The position numbers and the translations under genes were made by a program. From Prevotella sp. (lineage in GTDB: Bacteria > Bacteroidota > Bacteroidia > Bacteroidales > Dysgonomonadaceae), in assembly GCA_031260865.1 (NCBI GenBank), contig JAISKQ010000122.1:1-7156 (forward strand): a DNA stretch of 7,156 nucleotides. The letters are read 5' to 3'. This document shows, in pieces, positions 4,887 through 7,156 of this stretch; position 1 is the stretch's first letter, and each line of letters begins with the position of its first letter. A model generated the notes under the pieces. The model had not been told where the DNA came from, searched no databases, and was given only the letters and a program-made list of their open reading frames with translations.

Positions 4887-7156
4887 ATGAATTTTAATCT
4901 TAACAAAATGACAAAAGCTGCCTTTGCCGGCTTGGTTTTATGTGGCTTATTAAGCTCATGCGGTGGAGTGAAGCAGCAAACAGAGGTCGCGAACCTCACT
5001 CAGTATGTTGATCCCTATATAGGCACAGGCGATCACGGACATGTTTTTGTAGGCGCAAATGTGCCTTTCGGATTGGTACAACTTGGACCGACAAATTATT
5101 CTCATGGATGGGATTGGTGTTCGGGCTACCATATTTCCGACTCCACGATTATCGGATTCGGTCACATGCACCTTAACGGTACGGGAATCGGTGATTTAGG
5201 AGATATTTCCCTGATGCCGGCAACCGGTAATGTAACTTTAAGAAAAGGCAATCTGAAAGACGCCACATCCGGTACTTACTCTTTATTCAGAAGAGAAACG
5301 GAAAAAGTAAAAGCAGGCTATTATGCTGTTCACCTCGACAGGTTCAATATTGATGTGGAACTGACGGCGACCAAAAGAGTAGGATTCCATAAATATACTT
5401 TCCCTCAATCGGATTCTTCCAAGGTGATCATTGACCTGAAAAGCGGAATAGGATGGGACGCTCCTGTCGAAGGATACCTTGTACAAGAAAATGATACCGT
5501 CGTATCAGGCTATCGCTATTCAAAAGGATGGGCTAACGACCAACGCGTATTCTTTACCGCCGTATTTTCCAAACCGATGAAACAGTTCATTGTATCCGAT
5601 ACAACAGCCGTTAAGGAAGGAAATACAATAACAGCGCGCCGCGCTTACGGGCAGGTGTTGTTTGATACCCAAGATAAGGAGAATGTGTTTGTAAAAGTGG
5701 CATTATCCCCTGTCAGTATCGAAAACGCCAAGCTGAATATGCAAGCGGAACTGTCGGGCTGGGACTTTGAGCAGACGATCAAAAACGCGGATACAGCATG
5801 GAATGAAGAACTGAGTAAGGTACTGGTAGAAACAGGCGATGCCGCGGCTAAACGCGTATTTTATACCGCTCTTTATCACACGATGATTGCTCCGTCCGAA
5901 TTTTGCGATGTGAACAACGATTACAGAGGAGCTGACGCTCAAATGCATCAAAAAGGAGCATTCAAAAACTATACGACGTTCTCTCTGTGGGATACATACC
6001 GAGCTGCTCATCCGTTAATGTCTATCATCCATTCCGAAAAGATGAACGATATTGTAAATACAATGCTTACGATATATCAACAACAGGGCAAATTGCCGGT
6101 GTGGCATCTGATGGGTTGCGAAACAGACTGTATGGTAGGCAATCCGGGCGCTTCGGTTGTCGCCGACGCCATACTGAAAGGTTATGACGGTTTTGACAAA
6201 GAATTAGCTTTTGAAGCGTTGAAGACGTCCGCCATGCTGGACGAAAGAGGTCTGAATTACCTGAAAGAATATGGTTATATCCCTTACGACAAAGAACCGG
6301 AAGGTCTTGCCAAATGTATGGAATATGCCATCGCGGACTGGTCAATAGCCCAAGTAGCCCAAAAGATGGGTAAAACAGAAGATTATGAGTACTTCTTGAA
6401 ACGCAGCAAATCATACGCCCATTATTTCGATAAATCGACCGGATTTATGAAAGGGCTTTCTTCCACAGGACAGTTCAGAACTCCGTTCAATCCTTTCGAA
6501 TCCGTACACCGCGACAATGACTATACAGAAGGGAACGCATGGCAATATACATGGTTAGTACCTCACGACATACAAGGTTTGGTCGATTTGTTCGGAAGTA
6601 AGGAACGATTTGTACAGAAACTGGATTCGCTGTTCATCGTGGAAGGCTCTTTGGGAGAACACGCTTCACCCGACATCAGCGGCCTTATCGGACAATACGC
6701 GCATGGCAACGAGCCGAGCCACCATATTATTTATATGTATCCGTATGTAGGTCAGCCGTGGAAAGCCGCGGACAAAGTACGTGAAGTGTTATCGGTTATG
6801 TATCATGACCAACCGGCAGGCCTTTCAGGAAACGAAGATGTGGGTCAAATGTCGGCATGGTATGTACTTTCGGCTTTAGGTTTCTATCAGGTAGAACCTG
6901 CCGGAGGAAAATATATCTTTGGCAGCCCTATCATCAATGAAGCCGTTATTAAAGTGAAAGACGGTAAGACATTTAAGATTACAGCGAAGAACAATAGCGC
7001 CGCTAATAAGTATATCCAAAGCATAAAGCTCAATGGAAAAGACTATGACAAGTATTATATCAACTTCAGCGATATAATCAACGGCGGTGAATTAGAATTT
7101 GTTATGGGAGATAAACCTTCCGACACTTGGGGAACAAGCGTAGATGTAATACAAGT
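4887..7156 (+). CDS. GH92 family alpha-mannosidase lipoprotein, cut by the right edge
   Basis: A frame open from the ATG at 4887 to the window end gives 756 residues with no stop. GH92 enzymes are Ca2+-dependent exo-alpha-mannosidases that trim N-glycans and mannans with inversion. Residues 1-25 are a lipoprotein signal peptide (MTK n-region, AAFAGLVLCGL core, lipobox LSSC with Cys25). The N-terminal beta-sandwich (about 38-280) carries YVDPYIGTGDHGH (40-52), PFGLVQLGP (60-68), GWDWCSGYH (74-82) and GHMHLNGTG (92-100). The helical barrel (about 300-740) carries FSLWDTYR (365-372), TEGNAWQYTW (547-556) with Glu548 as likely general acid, HGNEPSHH (606-613) as the Ca2+/substrate loop, and GNEDVGQMSAWYVLSALGFY (648-667) with Asp651 as likely base. 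The end (LEFVMGDKPSDTWG) is where the family stops, so few residues are missing. M8 is an alternative start, but M1 gives a more usual n-region. Linkage specificity is not certain; no partner genes are visible. Confidence 0.95.
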   Translation, partial: MNFNLNKMTKAAFAGLVLCGLLSSCGGVKQQTEVANLTQYVDPYIGTGDHGHVFVGANVPFGLVQLGPTNYSHGWDWCSGYHISDSTIIGFGHMHLNGTGIGDLGDISLMPATGNVTLRKGNLKDATSGTYSLFRRETEKVKAGYYAVHLDRFNIDVELTATKRVGFHKYTFPQSDSSKVIIDLKSGIGWDAPVEGYLVQENDTVVSGYRYSKGWANDQRVFFTAVFSKPMKQFIVSDTTAVKEGNTITARRAYGQVLFDTQDKENVFVKVALSPVSIENAKLNMQAELSGWDFEQTIKNADTAWNEELSKVLVETGDAAAKRVFYTALYHTMIAPSEFCDVNNDYRGADAQMHQKGAFKNYTTFSLWDTYRAAHPLMSIIHSEKMNDIVNTMLTIYQQQGKLPVWHLMGCETDCMVGNPGASVVADAILKGYDGFDKELAFEALKTSAMLDERGLNYLKEYGYIPYDKEPEGLAKCMEYAIADWSIAQVAQKMGKTEDYEYFLKRSKSYAHYFDKSTGFMKGLSSTGQFRTPFNPFESVHRDNDYTEGNAWQYTWLVPHDIQGLVDLFGSKERFVQKLDSLFIVEGSLGEHASPDISGLIGQYAHGNEPSHHIIYMYPYVGQPWKAADKVREVLSVMYHDQPAGLSGNEDVGQMSAWYVLSALGFYQVEPAGGKYIFGSPIINEAVIKVKDGKTFKITAKNNSAANKYIQSIKLNGKDYDKYYINFSDIINGGELEFVMGDKPSDTWGTSVDVIQ

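Noticed and set aside
4908..4910. Alternative mannosidase start at the second Met (residue 8)
   Set aside because: Still compatible with a lipoprotein signal, but it leaves a very short n-region; the first ATG gives a 25-residue signal of usual form. Not fully excluded.
5703..6011. 102-codon open frame on the minus strand
   Set aside because: Antisense to conserved GH92 coding sequence, with no family resemblance and no promoter.
6067..6414. 115-codon open frame on the minus strand
   Set aside because: It lies fully inside the well-supported GH92 gene on the opposite strand, shows no recognisable domain, and its rich Arg/Ser/Pro make-up is typical of an antisense reading.

Overview
The window looks like a chromosomal stretch from a member of the Bacteroidetes, most likely the order Bacteroidales. 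Four points support this: AT-rich intergenic DNA without clear Shine-Dalgarno sites; TAnnTTTG-type -7 promoter elements upstream of several genes; a TGS-domain/uridine-kinase fusion typical of that phylum; and a lipoprotein GH92 mannosidase. I cannot name a genus from the sequence. No tRNA, rRNA, CRISPR array, insertion sequence or phage gene was seen.

Layout. The left two thirds (1-4469) is a minus-strand block. Read in the direction of transcription it holds a nucleoside kinase (4469-2802), tryptophanyl-tRNA synthetase trpS (2633-1644), an uncharacterised DUF4026/DUF2314-like protein (1481-132), and the first 41 codons of a family 2 glycosyltransferase that runs off the left edge (125-1). 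trpS has its own probable promoter and a good intrinsic terminator. The DUF4026-like gene has a separate probable promoter, and only 6 bases separate it from the glycosyltransferase, so those two probably share a transcript. The kinase ends in a hairpin whose loop carries the stop codon.

The right third (4887-7156) is a plus-strand, nearly full-length GH92 alpha-mannosidase lipoprotein. It is cut by the right edge probably only a few residues before its end. It is divergent from the nucleoside kinase and probably belongs to glycan foraging; any partner genes would lie beyond the window.

The 417-base gap between the divergent genes (4470-4886) is the least ordinary part. It holds a probable kinase promoter, a doubtful 35-codon ORF, an 8-bp inverted repeat and, just before the mannosidase start, two arrays of 7-bp repeats in opposite orientation flanking a short segment that can pair in several competing ways. 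This heptad structure ends 13 bases before the mannosidase ATG and is the best candidate here for an undescribed element. The four complete or nearly complete genes with known families look like ordinary chromosomal genes, and I see no sign of a new multi-gene system.
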